The position numbers were made by a program, and so were the translations under genes. A stretch of DNA of 14,478 nucleotides, taken from assembly GCA_018333395.1 (NCBI GenBank), contig JAGXSQ010000044.1, forward strand, positions 1-14,478, in the 5' to 3' direction. A model generated the notes under the pieces. It was not told where the DNA came from, made no database searches, and saw nothing but the letters and a program-made list of their open reading frames with translations. This DNA is from Dethiobacter sp. GTDB lineage: Bacteria; Bacillota_D; Dethiobacteria; Dethiobacterales; Dethiobacteraceae. Of this stretch, positions 7,513 to 14,192 are shown piece by piece. Position 1 is the first letter of the stretch, and every line of letters begins with the position of its first letter.

Positions 7513-8155
7513 GGGGGGCAACCTCCTGTGGGCCGTAAACCCGGCCGTCTCTCATCTCCACAATTAAATCTCCGTGCTCACGGGCGATTTTTTTAGTGTG
7601 AGTGACCATCACCAGCGTTTTCCCGGAAGCCTTGCTATGGTTGACCAGGGCTGCGACGACCAGTTTTTCCGTCTCCTCGTCAAGGCTGGAGGACGGTTCA
7701 TCAAGGAGGAACGCTTCGGGGTCCAAAAGAAGCAAGCGACCTAAGGCTAACCGCTGTTTTTCACCGCCGGAGAGCTTTTCGGCATCGTCAGTTAGCTGCT
7801 TTCCGAGGCAAACTAGCTGTAAGACCTTCTGTAGTTCTGTATCTGGGGCCACAGGCTTTTCGGAAAATCTCAAGCCAGCCAGCAGATTTTGCCGAACATT
7901 TCCCGGGAAAATGACCGGTACTTGGGAAAGCATGACTACTTTTCGGCGTAGTGTAACAGCAGGAATGTCACTTAGCGGTACGCCTTGAAAGCTGATGCTG
8001 CCGGTGTCGGGAGAAATCAATTTATTCAGCAGACGCAGTAACGTAGTCTTGCCGCTGCCGCTCTCACCAACGATGCAGGTTACTTGGCCGGCCGGGAGGT
8101 GTAGTCTGTCTATAGCTAGAATGTTTAGATATTTTACTTCCCGTAGCACAAACAA
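7496..8155 (-). CDS. fetA: FetA-like ABC transporter ATP-binding protein
   Basis: This is the ATPase partner of the downstream permease, 219 residues from the chosen start. Walker A is GESGSGKTT (30-38), the ABC signature LSGGEKQR (128-135), Walker B FLLDEP (149-154), the D-loop SSLDE follows directly, and the switch His is H186 in VTHT. I chose TTG at 8155 because AAAGGAG sits 7 bases upstream and the protein then begins FVLREVKYLN, matching ABC N-termini. The longer frame from ATG at 8200 adds 15 basic residues and has no ribosome binding site. The gene lies about 97 bases after potD with no clear terminator between, and overlaps fetB. Overall similarity to short YbbL/FetA ATPases, and the pairing with a UPF0014 permease, make the assignment solid; the transported metal is inferred. 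Confidence 0.88.
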   Translation of the reverse strand: MFVLREVKYLNILAIDRLHLPAGQVTCIVGESGSGKTTLLRLLNKLISPDTGSISFQGVPLSDIPAVTLRRKVVMLSQVPVIFPGNVRQNLLAGLRFSEKPVAPDTELQKVLQLVCLGKQLTDDAEKLSGGEKQRLALGRLLLLDPEAFLLDEPSSSLDEETEKLVVAALVNHSKASGKTLVMVTHTKKIAREHGDLIVEMRDGRVYGPQEVAPHAENH

Positions 8156-8252
8156 AAGCTGGCTCCTTTCTGGCCGCTTCCCCTGCCTCTTCCCTGCCAT
8201 CTGCTTAAACGAGGGTGGATAAAGAGAGACGAGGAAGTGACAAGGCGCTTAT

Positions 8253-9356
8253 TTATCGGCCTTTAACCTCCGTCCATAAACGGTCATACAGGGTAGTCGC
8301 TTCGCCTATGGTGCGCAACCACTCGCTGTTTGCTAAGGATTCCTCGGTTGGGAAAATGGCGGGGTTTTCCCGGAATTCTGCTTCCAGCAGTGGCCAGGCT
8401 TCCCGGTTGGGATTACCGTACTGGATATACCTGGTCAGGCGGGCGCTGACCTCCGGCCGCAGCAGGTAATTGATAAATACTTCCGCCGTGTATTTGTTGG
8501 GCGCCTCCTTAGGGATGGCCAGATTGTCGGCCCAGACGACACCGCCTTCCTTTGGCAAGACATAAACGATGTCCGGGTTTTCCGCAGCGGCCATTAGCAC
8601 GTCTCCCGACCAGGCGTGTACCAGCCAGGCTTCGCCGGAAACAAGGAGGTGCTTGATGTTTTCGCTGTCATAAGCTTTCAGTAGAGGCTTTTGTGCCAGC
8701 AGTTTCTCTTTGGCTTCTTCCAGAATTTCCGGATCAGTAGTATTTATAGAGTGGCCGAGGAGTTTTAAAGCTACACCAAAAGTCTCCCGCTTATCGTTAA
8801 GCATCGTAATGCGGCCCTGATAACTCGGGTCGAAGAGCGCTCTCCAACTAGATACATCCTCTTGGATATATCTAGTGTTGACACCGATACCTACCGTTCC
8901 CCACATATATGGAACGGTGTAGAGATTGCCGGGGTCAAAGGGCAGATCAAGGAACCTTTCGTCGATGTTTTTTAGATTGGGAATATTGTTAAGGTCTAGT
9001 GGGGCGAGCAAGCCTTCCTTAATCATAATCTCTACCATATAGTCAGAAGGTACAATGACGTCATATCCACCCACACCCGTCATCAATTTGGCCAGTAATT
9101 CTTCGTTTGATGCATAGGTGTCATAATTGACCTTGACGCCGAATTCGCGTTCAAAATCCCTGATGACTTCTTTGTCGATGTAGTTAAACCAGTTATAAAC
9201 ATTCAGTGTTTTGCCGAGTGTCGGTGCTTCCGGCTGTCCCGTCTGTTCCCTCCTGCCGCAACTTGCCAGCGGCAGCAACGCTACTGCCAGCAGCAACAGA
9301 AGTAGCAGTGTTTTTCCGGAACGGGCCGCCCGTCTTTCATAAATTTTTCGCGTCAT
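8253..9356 (-). CDS. potD: PotD-like spermidine/putrescine-binding lipoprotein
   Basis: This 367-residue extracellular solute-binding lipoprotein carries a Gram-positive lipoprotein signal: basic N-terminus, hydrophobic run 17-31, and lipobox LASC with the lipidated Cys33. It captures polyamine and delivers it to PotBC. Residues that contact polyamine in E. coli PotD appear to be kept by motif alignment: W56 and Y59 in NVYNWFNYI, D188 and E191 in LNDKRETFG, W275 and D277 in VVWADNLAIP. This supports a genuine polyamine specificity, but the choice between putrescine and spermidine cannot be read. ATG at 9356 has GGAGG 10 bases upstream and lies within the last codons of potC (20-base overlap). 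It is the last gene of the pot operon unless transcription continues into fetAB. Confidence 0.94.
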   Translation of the reverse strand: MTRKIYERRAARSGKTLLLLLLLAVALLPLASCGRREQTGQPEAPTLGKTLNVYNWFNYIDKEVIRDFEREFGVKVNYDTYASNEELLAKLMTGVGGYDVIVPSDYMVEIMIKEGLLAPLDLNNIPNLKNIDERFLDLPFDPGNLYTVPYMWGTVGIGVNTRYIQEDVSSWRALFDPSYQGRITMLNDKRETFGVALKLLGHSINTTDPEILEEAKEKLLAQKPLLKAYDSENIKHLLVSGEAWLVHAWSGDVLMAAAENPDIVYVLPKEGGVVWADNLAIPKEAPNKYTAEVFINYLLRPEVSARLTRYIQYGNPNREAWPLLEAEFRENPAIFPTEESLANSEWLRTIGEATTLYDRLWTEVKGR

Positions 9357-10170
9357 TTATGGTAGGCCTCCTCTTTCTTTTATCTGTATTGCTACCGCCC
9401 CGTAGGACGAGTTGGGTAGCTAGGAGCAGAAAAATAATGACTATGACCAGTAAAGTTGACAGAGCGTTGACTTCCGGGGAAACGCCTAACTTCAGCATGG
9501 AATAAATGCGCAGCGGTAAGGTCGTAGAGCCCACCCCTGCCGTAAAAAAGGTCACCACAAAGTCATCCATGGAAACGGTAAAGGCCAGAAGCCCTCCGGC
9601 TACTACGCCTGGCAGGATAAGTGGGAAAATTACCCGGCGGAAGCAGTTCCACCAGTCTGCGCCAAGGTCCATGGCGGCTTGTTCCAGGTTTAGGTCGAGG
9701 GTTGCCAAGCGCGAACGTACCACTACCGCTACATAAGCCGTGCCAAATACGGAATGGGAGACAGTGATTGTGTGTAAGCCGAGATTTACATCCAGCAGTA
9801 CAAATAACATGAGCATGGACACACCCAGCACCACGTCCGGCACAACTAGCGGGATGAAAATTAAGCCTTCCAGCAACCGGGACGCCTTTTGGCGGAAGCG
9901 GTAAAATCCGTAAGCAGCGGTTGTTCCGAGCGCTACCGAAAGCAGAGTGGAGGCGAGAGCCGCCACGAGGCTGTTGCCTAGCGCCTCTAACACATGCGTA
10001 TTCTGCCAGAGACTGCGGTACCACTGTAAGGTGAATCCCTGCCAGGTGACATTAAGACGGGAGTCATTGAAGGAATAGACCATCATCAGCAAAATAGGGG
10101 CATAAAGGAAAAAATAAACCAGCAGGGCCAAGATTGTCAGTCCCCAGAGGCCTGTTCGTGTCCTATACAT
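9337..10170 (-). CDS. potC: PotC-like polyamine ABC transporter permease
   Basis: This 277-residue membrane permease has about six hydrophobic segments. The binding-protein-dependent transport (EAA) motif LEQAAMDLGADWWNCFRRVIFP, given here as two parts (LEQAAMDLGADWW and NCFRRVIFP), forms the coupling helix for the ATPase. Other PotC-like features are APILLMMVYSFNDS near the N-terminus and SMDDFVVTFFTAG before the last helices. I start it at ATG 10170, giving MYRTRTGLWG, because GGAGG lies 8 bases upstream; the longer open frame to 10260 adds 30 residues that lie inside potB and have no ribosome binding site. It overlaps potB by 8 bases and potD by 20, so translation is coupled along the operon. 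The C-terminus is basic (DKRKRRP). Confidence 0.93.
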   Translation of the reverse strand: MYRTRTGLWGLTILALLVYFFLYAPILLMMVYSFNDSRLNVTWQGFTLQWYRSLWQNTHVLEALGNSLVAALASTLLSVALGTTAAYGFYRFRQKASRLLEGLIFIPLVVPDVVLGVSMLMLFVLLDVNLGLHTITVSHSVFGTAYVAVVVRSRLATLDLNLEQAAMDLGADWWNCFRRVIFPLILPGVVAGGLLAFTVSMDDFVVTFFTAGVGSTTLPLRIYSMLKLGVSPEVNALSTLLVIVIIFLLLATQLVLRGGSNTDKRKRRPTINDAKNL

Positions 10171-11026
10171 CTCCCAGACCTCCGTTTGGGAACAGTTTAC
10201 GGTACGCCCAAAGGCCCGCCAGAACCGTGAGAAGCAGTACCATCGAGGCTGCTGAGCCAAGTGGCCAGTTGCGTGCGGCCATGAATTGGTTTTGAATCAG
10301 GTTGCCGATGAGCATGGTGCGTGCTCCGCCCATCAGGTCAGTGATTACAAACATTCCTAGAGTGGGGATGAATACTAGCAAGGCACCTGCCGCGATTCCT
10401 GGGGCGGCCATGGGTAGTACTACGCGCCAGAAAACCTGACGGCCTCTGGCTCCAAGGTCCGTGGCGGCCTCTACCAGCCGCTGATCCAACCTTTCCAGGG
10501 AAGCATAAATTGGCAGGACGGCAAAGGGAAGAAAAGCATAAACAAGCCCAAGCAGTGCTGCCCCCGGGGTGTATAACATAGTCAGCGGTGAACTGATCAG
10601 TCCGCTTGCCAGCAACAGGTGATTGATAATCCCCCCGGAGCGCAACAAGGCCATCCAGGCGTAGGTGCGGATGAGGAAATTAATACAGAAAGGGATAACG
10701 ACAAGCATCAGCAACCAGTGGCGTCTGTTCGGACCTGAGGCAGCAATGAAGGCCGCCAGCGGGTATCCGGCCGCCAGACAGAATACGGTTGTAGCTGTCG
10801 CCATCCAAAGAGAGCGGGCCATAATTGTCGCATACAACGAATCTAGCAACATCAGGTAGCTGGACAGGGAAAAATTATATATCAGCCCGCCATAAGTACC
10901 CCTGGTCATAAAACTGATAGCTGCCACTAGCAGGAGAGGCAGGGCTAGAAAAAGAAGCAACCAAAGCAGGGATGGGCCAATCATCAGGCTACGGAACCAG
11001 CCGGCTCCCTTTTCGGCGCTGTTCAA
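10163..11026 (-). CDS. potB: PotB-like polyamine ABC transporter permease
   Basis: This 287-residue membrane permease pairs with PotC. It shows about six hydrophobic segments, a PotB-type beginning (MIGPSLLWLLLFLALPLLLV, followed by SFMTRG), and the EAA loop as VEAATDLGARGRQ and VFWRVVLPMAAPG. The start is uncertain within a few codons. I prefer TTG at 11026, which overlaps the potA stop as TTGA and has GGAGG 11 bases upstream. GTG at 11035 is the alternative, but the same GGAGG would then be only 2 bases away. The open frame runs further to 11128, yet that part lies inside potA and is cysteine- and arginine-rich, unlike a permease N-terminus. The 8-base overlap with potC and 4-base overlap with potA show tight coupling. 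Confidence 0.92.
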   Translation of the reverse strand: MNSAEKGAGWFRSLMIGPSLLWLLLFLALPLLLVAAISFMTRGTYGGLIYNFSLSSYLMLLDSLYATIMARSLWMATATTVFCLAAGYPLAAFIAASGPNRRHWLLMLVVIPFCINFLIRTYAWMALLRSGGIINHLLLASGLISSPLTMLYTPGAALLGLVYAFLPFAVLPIYASLERLDQRLVEAATDLGARGRQVFWRVVLPMAAPGIAAGALLVFIPTLGMFVITDLMGGARTMLIGNLIQNQFMAARNWPLGSAASMVLLLTVLAGLWAYRKLFPNGGLGDV

Positions 11027-12165
11027 CCGGCGCACCCCCTCCGGGCAGAGCTTTCCTGCGCCTTTAGCTCCGGCACAGTATTCACACCCGATTCTTCGCT
11101 TACGACCTGACCGTCTGCAGGCTGCCACTCTGCCCAGACCCGTTCTCCGGTCCGGAAACCGGAGCCGGATGCTACTTGTACTAGCAGACGTTGGCCGCAG
11201 TCAAGTTGCACGATTACTCTGAGGTTTGTGCCGCTGTAGAGGCACTCCCTTACCACACCGGCAAAGCAGTTTAGCGCGTCAGGGGAATGGCGGTGCAGGG
11301 AAAAGCTTTCTGGACGGATAGCAAGAACTGCTTCGCCCCAGGTTTCACTGCGCGGTATGCTGCTGCCCGTAGTACAAACTGCTCGCAGGCCGTGAACGTC
11401 GAGCAGTAGTTCACCGTTTTGGCAGGCAACAATTCTGGCTGGCAGCAAGTTGTTTTCGCCGACGAACTCAGCTACAAAGCGGGTCGCCGGCTGCTCATAG
11501 ACTTTGCGGGGTGTTCCCACTTGCTCCAGTACTCCATCCCGCATCACGGCGATACGGTCGGAGAGTAACAAGGCTTCTTCTTGGTCGTGTGTAACATAGA
11601 GAAAAGTTACACCGGAGGACTTTTGAATCTCTTTTAACTCTATCTGGATCTGGCGCCGGAGCTTGGCGTCGAGAGCGGCCAGCGGCTCATCTAGCAGTAA
11701 TACCCGGGGATTTAAAACAAGAGAGCGCGCCACGGCCACCCGTTGCTGCTGTCCGCCGCTTAACTGAGAGGGTTTGCGACTACCCAGCCCTGTCAGGCTA
11801 AATAATTCCAGCATCTTAGAGACGCGTTTGGTGGTCTCTTCTTTACCCACCCTGCGCATTTCCAGACCAAAAGAAATATTTTTGGCCACCGTCATATGGG
11901 GAAAGAGGGCATAATTCTGAAAAACAGTGTTCACATCTCGCCGGAAAGGAGCTAACTCGGTAATGTCCTTGTGTTCCAGAAAAATGCGACCTTCCGTAGG
12001 TGCTTCAAAGCCGGCAATCATCCGCAGTGTGGTAGTTTTGCCACAACCGCTTGGCCCAAGGAAAGTAAAAAACTCCCCGCTACTGATGGTCAGATGTAAG
12101 TTTCTCACCACAGGGGTGCCAGCAAAACTTTTGCTTAGGTTTTCAAGACGTAATACTGCGTTCAC
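11023..12165 (-). CDS. potA: PotA-like polyamine ABC transporter ATP-binding protein
   Basis: This 380-residue ATPase drives polyamine import through PotBC. Walker A is GPSGCGKTT (37-45), the signature LSGGQQQR (135-142), Walker B VLLLDEP (155-161), D-loop ALDAKLR, and the switch His193 in YVTHDQEEAL. A C-terminal TOBE-type domain follows from about 240 (FVGENNLLPARI, and LAIRPESFSL), typical of PotA/UgpC-like importers. GTG at 12165 is the start, with AGGGGG 6 bases upstream and the family N-terminus (LRLENLSKSF) right after. It is the first gene of potABCD. The 201-base region upstream holds a candidate terminator for the symporter gene, a small hairpin close to the ribosome binding site, and presumably the pot promoter, which I could not place with confidence. 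The last 30 residues are extra relative to the TOBE core and partly overlap potB. Confidence 0.94.
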   Translation of the reverse strand: MNAVLRLENLSKSFAGTPVVRNLHLTISSGEFFTFLGPSGCGKTTTLRMIAGFEAPTEGRIFLEHKDITELAPFRRDVNTVFQNYALFPHMTVAKNISFGLEMRRVGKEETTKRVSKMLELFSLTGLGSRKPSQLSGGQQQRVAVARSLVLNPRVLLLDEPLAALDAKLRRQIQIELKEIQKSSGVTFLYVTHDQEEALLLSDRIAVMRDGVLEQVGTPRKVYEQPATRFVAEFVGENNLLPARIVACQNGELLLDVHGLRAVCTTGSSIPRSETWGEAVLAIRPESFSLHRHSPDALNCFAGVVRECLYSGTNLRVIVQLDCGQRLLVQVASGSGFRTGERVWAEWQPADGQVVSEESGVNTVPELKAQESSARRGCAG

Positions 12166-12181
12166 CTAGTTCCCCCTGACG

Positions 12182-12199
12182 TCCCGTGAAAAAACGGGA
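12182..12199 (-). other. Small hairpin just upstream of the potA ribosome binding site
   Basis: TCCCGT and ACGGGA form a perfect 6-base stem with a 6-base loop. It lies 4 bases before the AGGGGG ribosome binding site of potA on the minus strand. The T-tract is before it, not after, so it is not a terminator in the pot direction. It may protect or modulate the potA leader, or be incidental. Confidence 0.35.
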
Positions 12200-12202
12200 G
12201 AA

Positions 12203-12231
12203 TAAAAAAAATAGCGAAAATTGCATTCGCC
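12203..12231 (-). terminator. Candidate intrinsic terminator after the symporter gene
   Basis: GCGAA and TTCGC (12230-12226 and 12218-12214) form a short 5-base stem with a 7-base loop, followed on the minus strand by a run of eight T (12211-12204). The stem is short for a strong terminator, so some read-through from the symporter into potA is possible. Confidence 0.42.
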
Positions 12232-12321
12232 AAAAGCGAGTGATTTCCTGCTGCCGACTCTAAACTTGTCATTCTTGCTGGGAAAAGACTGAAAGGAGGA
12301 ATTTTCGCCTTTTCTGACGCT
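12225..12321. repeat. Two similar short elements in opposite orientation between symporter and potA
   Basis: On the minus strand 12251-12225 begins GCAGGAAATCACTCGCTTTT and ends GGCGAAT. On the plus strand 12295-12321 begins GGAGGAATTTTCGCCTTTT and continues CTGACGCT. Both have the order AGGAA, a T-rich centre, then a CG-containing end. Together they form a loose inverted pair. The match is partial (roughly half the positions ungapped), so this is only a suggestion of a repeated intergenic element. The rest of the 201-base gap holds the terminator and hairpin listed separately. Confidence 0.25.
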
Positions 12322-12366
12322 TTAGCTAAGTATTTCGTCCTCATTCACTGCAATGCTAGACAGGTG

Positions 12367-13959
12367 CTAAGCAATTTTCCGGAAGGCCTTCTCCAGGTGC
12401 ATGGGCGACGGTTTGGCAGTGAGTAAAGAAACGATGACAAACACGGCGGCGGAAGCGGGCAGGGCATAAAAAAGCGGGTCGACATGAGTCCAGGGGAAGG
12501 GCAGCAGGGTAGCACGACCAAACAGACGGGCGGAGAGCCCAAGTGCCACAGCTTGGGCCTCATGCAGGAAGAGGTATCCAAGGACGCTGACAACACTGCC
12601 GGTAACGGTGCTGGCCAGCGCTCCGGCTTTGGTGGCTGCCGGCCAATAGAGGGCTGCTAACAGTGTAGGCAGAAAGCTGGCGGCGCAGACACCAAACCAG
12701 AAAGCTGTGGCGCGGGCAACGATGTTGGCCGGTAGCGTATAGGCCAGAACTATGGCGGCTAGGAGCGAGAGAGCTGTGCCCATTTTGGCCCAGAAGCGGG
12801 TGGAGGCGCCGGGAAGTAGCCGGTCCCCGCCTAGGGTCTGTACCAAATCACGGGCAAAAGCTACGCCTTGCACGTGCAGCAGAGAAGAGAGAGTGGAAAG
12901 ACCGGCTGAGAGCAGGGTCAGCATGAAGAAGTAAAGAAACCAGGGAGGCATGGTCTGGGAGACGAAGACAGGGATAATTCGATCTAAATTGCCGCCCGCT
13001 GCCTGCAGGGCAATTTGCCCCTGGGTCTGGTAAAAATAGAGGTTGCTGAGCGGACCAACGATAAAAGCTGTGCCTGTCATGAAAAAAATAAAGATACCGC
13101 CTATGAGGATGGACTGGTAAATAGCCCGCGGCTGTCTGACGGTCATAAAGCGCATGGCGAGTTGGGGCTGGGCCAGCACACCGATACCTACTCCCATAAC
13201 CATGGTGGAGACGATCGTCCACCACAGCTTGGAACCGGTTGCGGGCATCGCTGTCCAGCCACGATGTCCCTGCTCGACCAAGTTTGCGGGCACAAGCCGA
13301 CTCAGAGCGGTCAGTTCGCTGTGGGCAAAGACAACCCCTCCTGCAGTCAGATAAGTGTTGACCAGCAGCATGCCCATGCCTAGAAACATGACGATGGCGA
13401 AAAAGGCGTCGGTATACATAACACCACGCAACCCTCCGCTCATAACGTAGATGCCAACTAACGCTGCGAGCAGAAGCAGACTTAGATTAAAAGGCAGGGC
13501 TAGCGCTTCCTGCAGAAAACGTGCCCCAGCAATCAAGATGGCGCTGGTGTAGGCAGGCATGAGCAGGAAGATAAGTAGTCCCAAATAGGCGGTCAGGGCG
13601 GGGGACTGGTAGCGGCTGCCAAGCAGCGAAGGGAACGTTTCGCTGCCAAGGTTAGAGGACATGCGCCGGATACGTACGCCCAGAAAAGCGAAAGCAATGA
13701 AGACGCCGACGACAATGTTGAGCACCGTCAGCCAAAGCAGGGAAAAGCCGTACAGGCCGGCGACGCCACCGAAGCCGACGATGGCGGAGGTGGAAATAAA
13801 GGCGGCTCCGTAGGAAAGAGCCATCACCCAAGGGTGCACGCTACGCCCAGCTACCAAATAATCAGAATCTGTCTTGGTTTTTCTGTAACCAAGCCACATC
13901 AGCGTTGTAATAACCAGGAGGAAAATGGCGATCACCACGGTAAGAGCCAGAATGTTCAT
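12367..13959 (-). CDS. Sodium:solute symporter family (SSS) transporter
   Basis: This 530-residue integral membrane protein has about 13 hydrophobic segments, the usual size and layout of SSS (PutP/ActP-like) transporters, which use sodium to drive uptake of amino acids, organic acids, sugars or vitamins. Family marks include DSDYLVAGRSVHPW (31-44), the first core helices with SYGAAFISTSAIVGFGG, and the SSS signature region SGGLRGVMYTDAFFAIVM (174-191). ATG at 13959 is the start. Its AAGGAGG ribosome binding site overlaps the stop codon of the small gene before it, but is 13 bases away, with a 12-base palindrome in between. The substrate cannot be read from the protein. The T-box upstream argues for an amino acid or closely related compound, best guess phenylalanine or another aromatic amino acid. 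A candidate terminator follows the gene. Confidence 0.93.
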   Translation of the reverse strand: MNILALTVVIAIFLLVITTLMWLGYRKTKTDSDYLVAGRSVHPWVMALSYGAAFISTSAIVGFGGVAGLYGFSLLWLTVLNIVVGVFIAFAFLGVRIRRMSSNLGSETFPSLLGSRYQSPALTAYLGLLIFLLMPAYTSAILIAGARFLQEALALPFNLSLLLLAALVGIYVMSGGLRGVMYTDAFFAIVMFLGMGMLLVNTYLTAGGVVFAHSELTALSRLVPANLVEQGHRGWTAMPATGSKLWWTIVSTMVMGVGIGVLAQPQLAMRFMTVRQPRAIYQSILIGGIFIFFMTGTAFIVGPLSNLYFYQTQGQIALQAAGGNLDRIIPVFVSQTMPPWFLYFFMLTLLSAGLSTLSSLLHVQGVAFARDLVQTLGGDRLLPGASTRFWAKMGTALSLLAAIVLAYTLPANIVARATAFWFGVCAASFLPTLLAALYWPAATKAGALASTVTGSVVSVLGYLFLHEAQAVALGLSARLFGRATLLPFPWTHVDPLFYALPASAAVFVIVSLLTAKPSPMHLEKAFRKIA

Positions 13960-13962
13960 CTT

Positions 13963-13974
13963 GGCTGGCCAGCC
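13963..13974. repeat. 12-base palindrome between the symporter ribosome binding site and its ATG
   Basis: GGCTGGCCAGCC is a perfect palindrome that includes the last two G of the AAGGAGG site. In RNA it could form a 4-base stem with a GGCC loop. It may shorten the effective 13-base spacing, or make symporter translation depend on ribosomes arriving from the small gene. Confidence 0.35.
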
Positions 13975-13977
13975 TCC

Positions 13978-14088
13978 TTATTCTTCCTCATAATGCCAGT
14001 GCAACACGCCAAAAATAATACAGCCGAGTGTCGAGGCGACGGAAAGTATCCACGCTGCGGAGACCCAAAAATCCTGCATGCCAAGCAT
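13978..14088 (-). CDS. Symporter small accessory protein (36-residue membrane peptide)
   Basis: This short gene encodes 36 residues: a brief polar start (MLGMQDFWVS), one hydrophobic helix of about 20 residues (AAWILSVASTLGCIIFGVLH), and an acidic tail (WHYEEE). It matches my recollection of the symporter small accessory protein family (MLG(M/L)xDxxVW start, single helix with an inner Cys, tryptophan and charged residues at the end), which is found immediately before SSS transporters. ATG at 14088 has GGAGGGG 5 bases upstream, and the stop TAA is merged with the ribosome binding site of the symporter, 18 bases before its ATG. It probably sits in the membrane beside the symporter, in the way that DUF4212 proteins accompany related transporters. 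It is the first gene behind the T-box. The role is inferred from position. Confidence 0.85.
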   Translation of the reverse strand: MLGMQDFWVSAAWILSVASTLGCIIFGVLHWHYEEE

Positions 14089-14153
14089 GTTGACCCCTCC
14101 CGCTAAGTTATGCAAAAGCGATTTCGGCGACATCCTGTTTTTACGGGATAACT

Positions 14154-14192
14154 AAAATAAAAACTCTCCCGTCCCTAGGGACGGGAGAGTTT
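14154..14192 (-). terminator. Intrinsic terminator of the T-box leader
   Basis: A perfect 32-base inverted repeat (14161-14192, arms AAACTCTCCCGTCCCT and AGGGACGGGAGAGTTT) is followed on the minus strand by TTATTTT. The left arm is shared with the T-box antiterminator: CTAAGG and TGGTACCGCGGG can pair with CCCGTCCCTAG. The two structures are thus mutually exclusive, as required for tRNA-controlled read-through into the downstream genes. Confidence 0.9.

Noticed and set aside
8156..8200. Longer fetA from ATG at 8200
   Set aside because: There is no ribosome binding site before it and the extra 15 residues are not shared with this ATPase family. It cannot be fully excluded.
10171..10260. Longer potC N-terminus of 30 extra residues
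   Set aside because: It lies fully inside potB, has no ribosome binding site and adds a sequence unlike PotC. ATG at 10170 has a good site and a normal membrane-protein start.
11036..11128. Longer potB N-terminus beginning at 11128
   Set aside because: The added residues are rich in Cys, Arg and Gly, lie inside potA and have no ribosome binding site.
12182..12199. Hairpin TCCCGT/ACGGGA as an intrinsic terminator
   Set aside because: On neither strand is it followed by a T-tract; on the minus strand the T-run precedes it.
12162..12344. Open frame of 60 codons between the symporter and potA
   Set aside because: It has no ribosome binding site at its ATG, overlaps the potA start, runs through the T-tract and hairpin, and resembles no protein I know.
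13834..14106. Plus-strand open frame of 90 codons opposite the small peptide and symporter start
   Set aside because: It is antisense to two well-supported genes, has no family resemblance, and its composition is that of a shadow frame.
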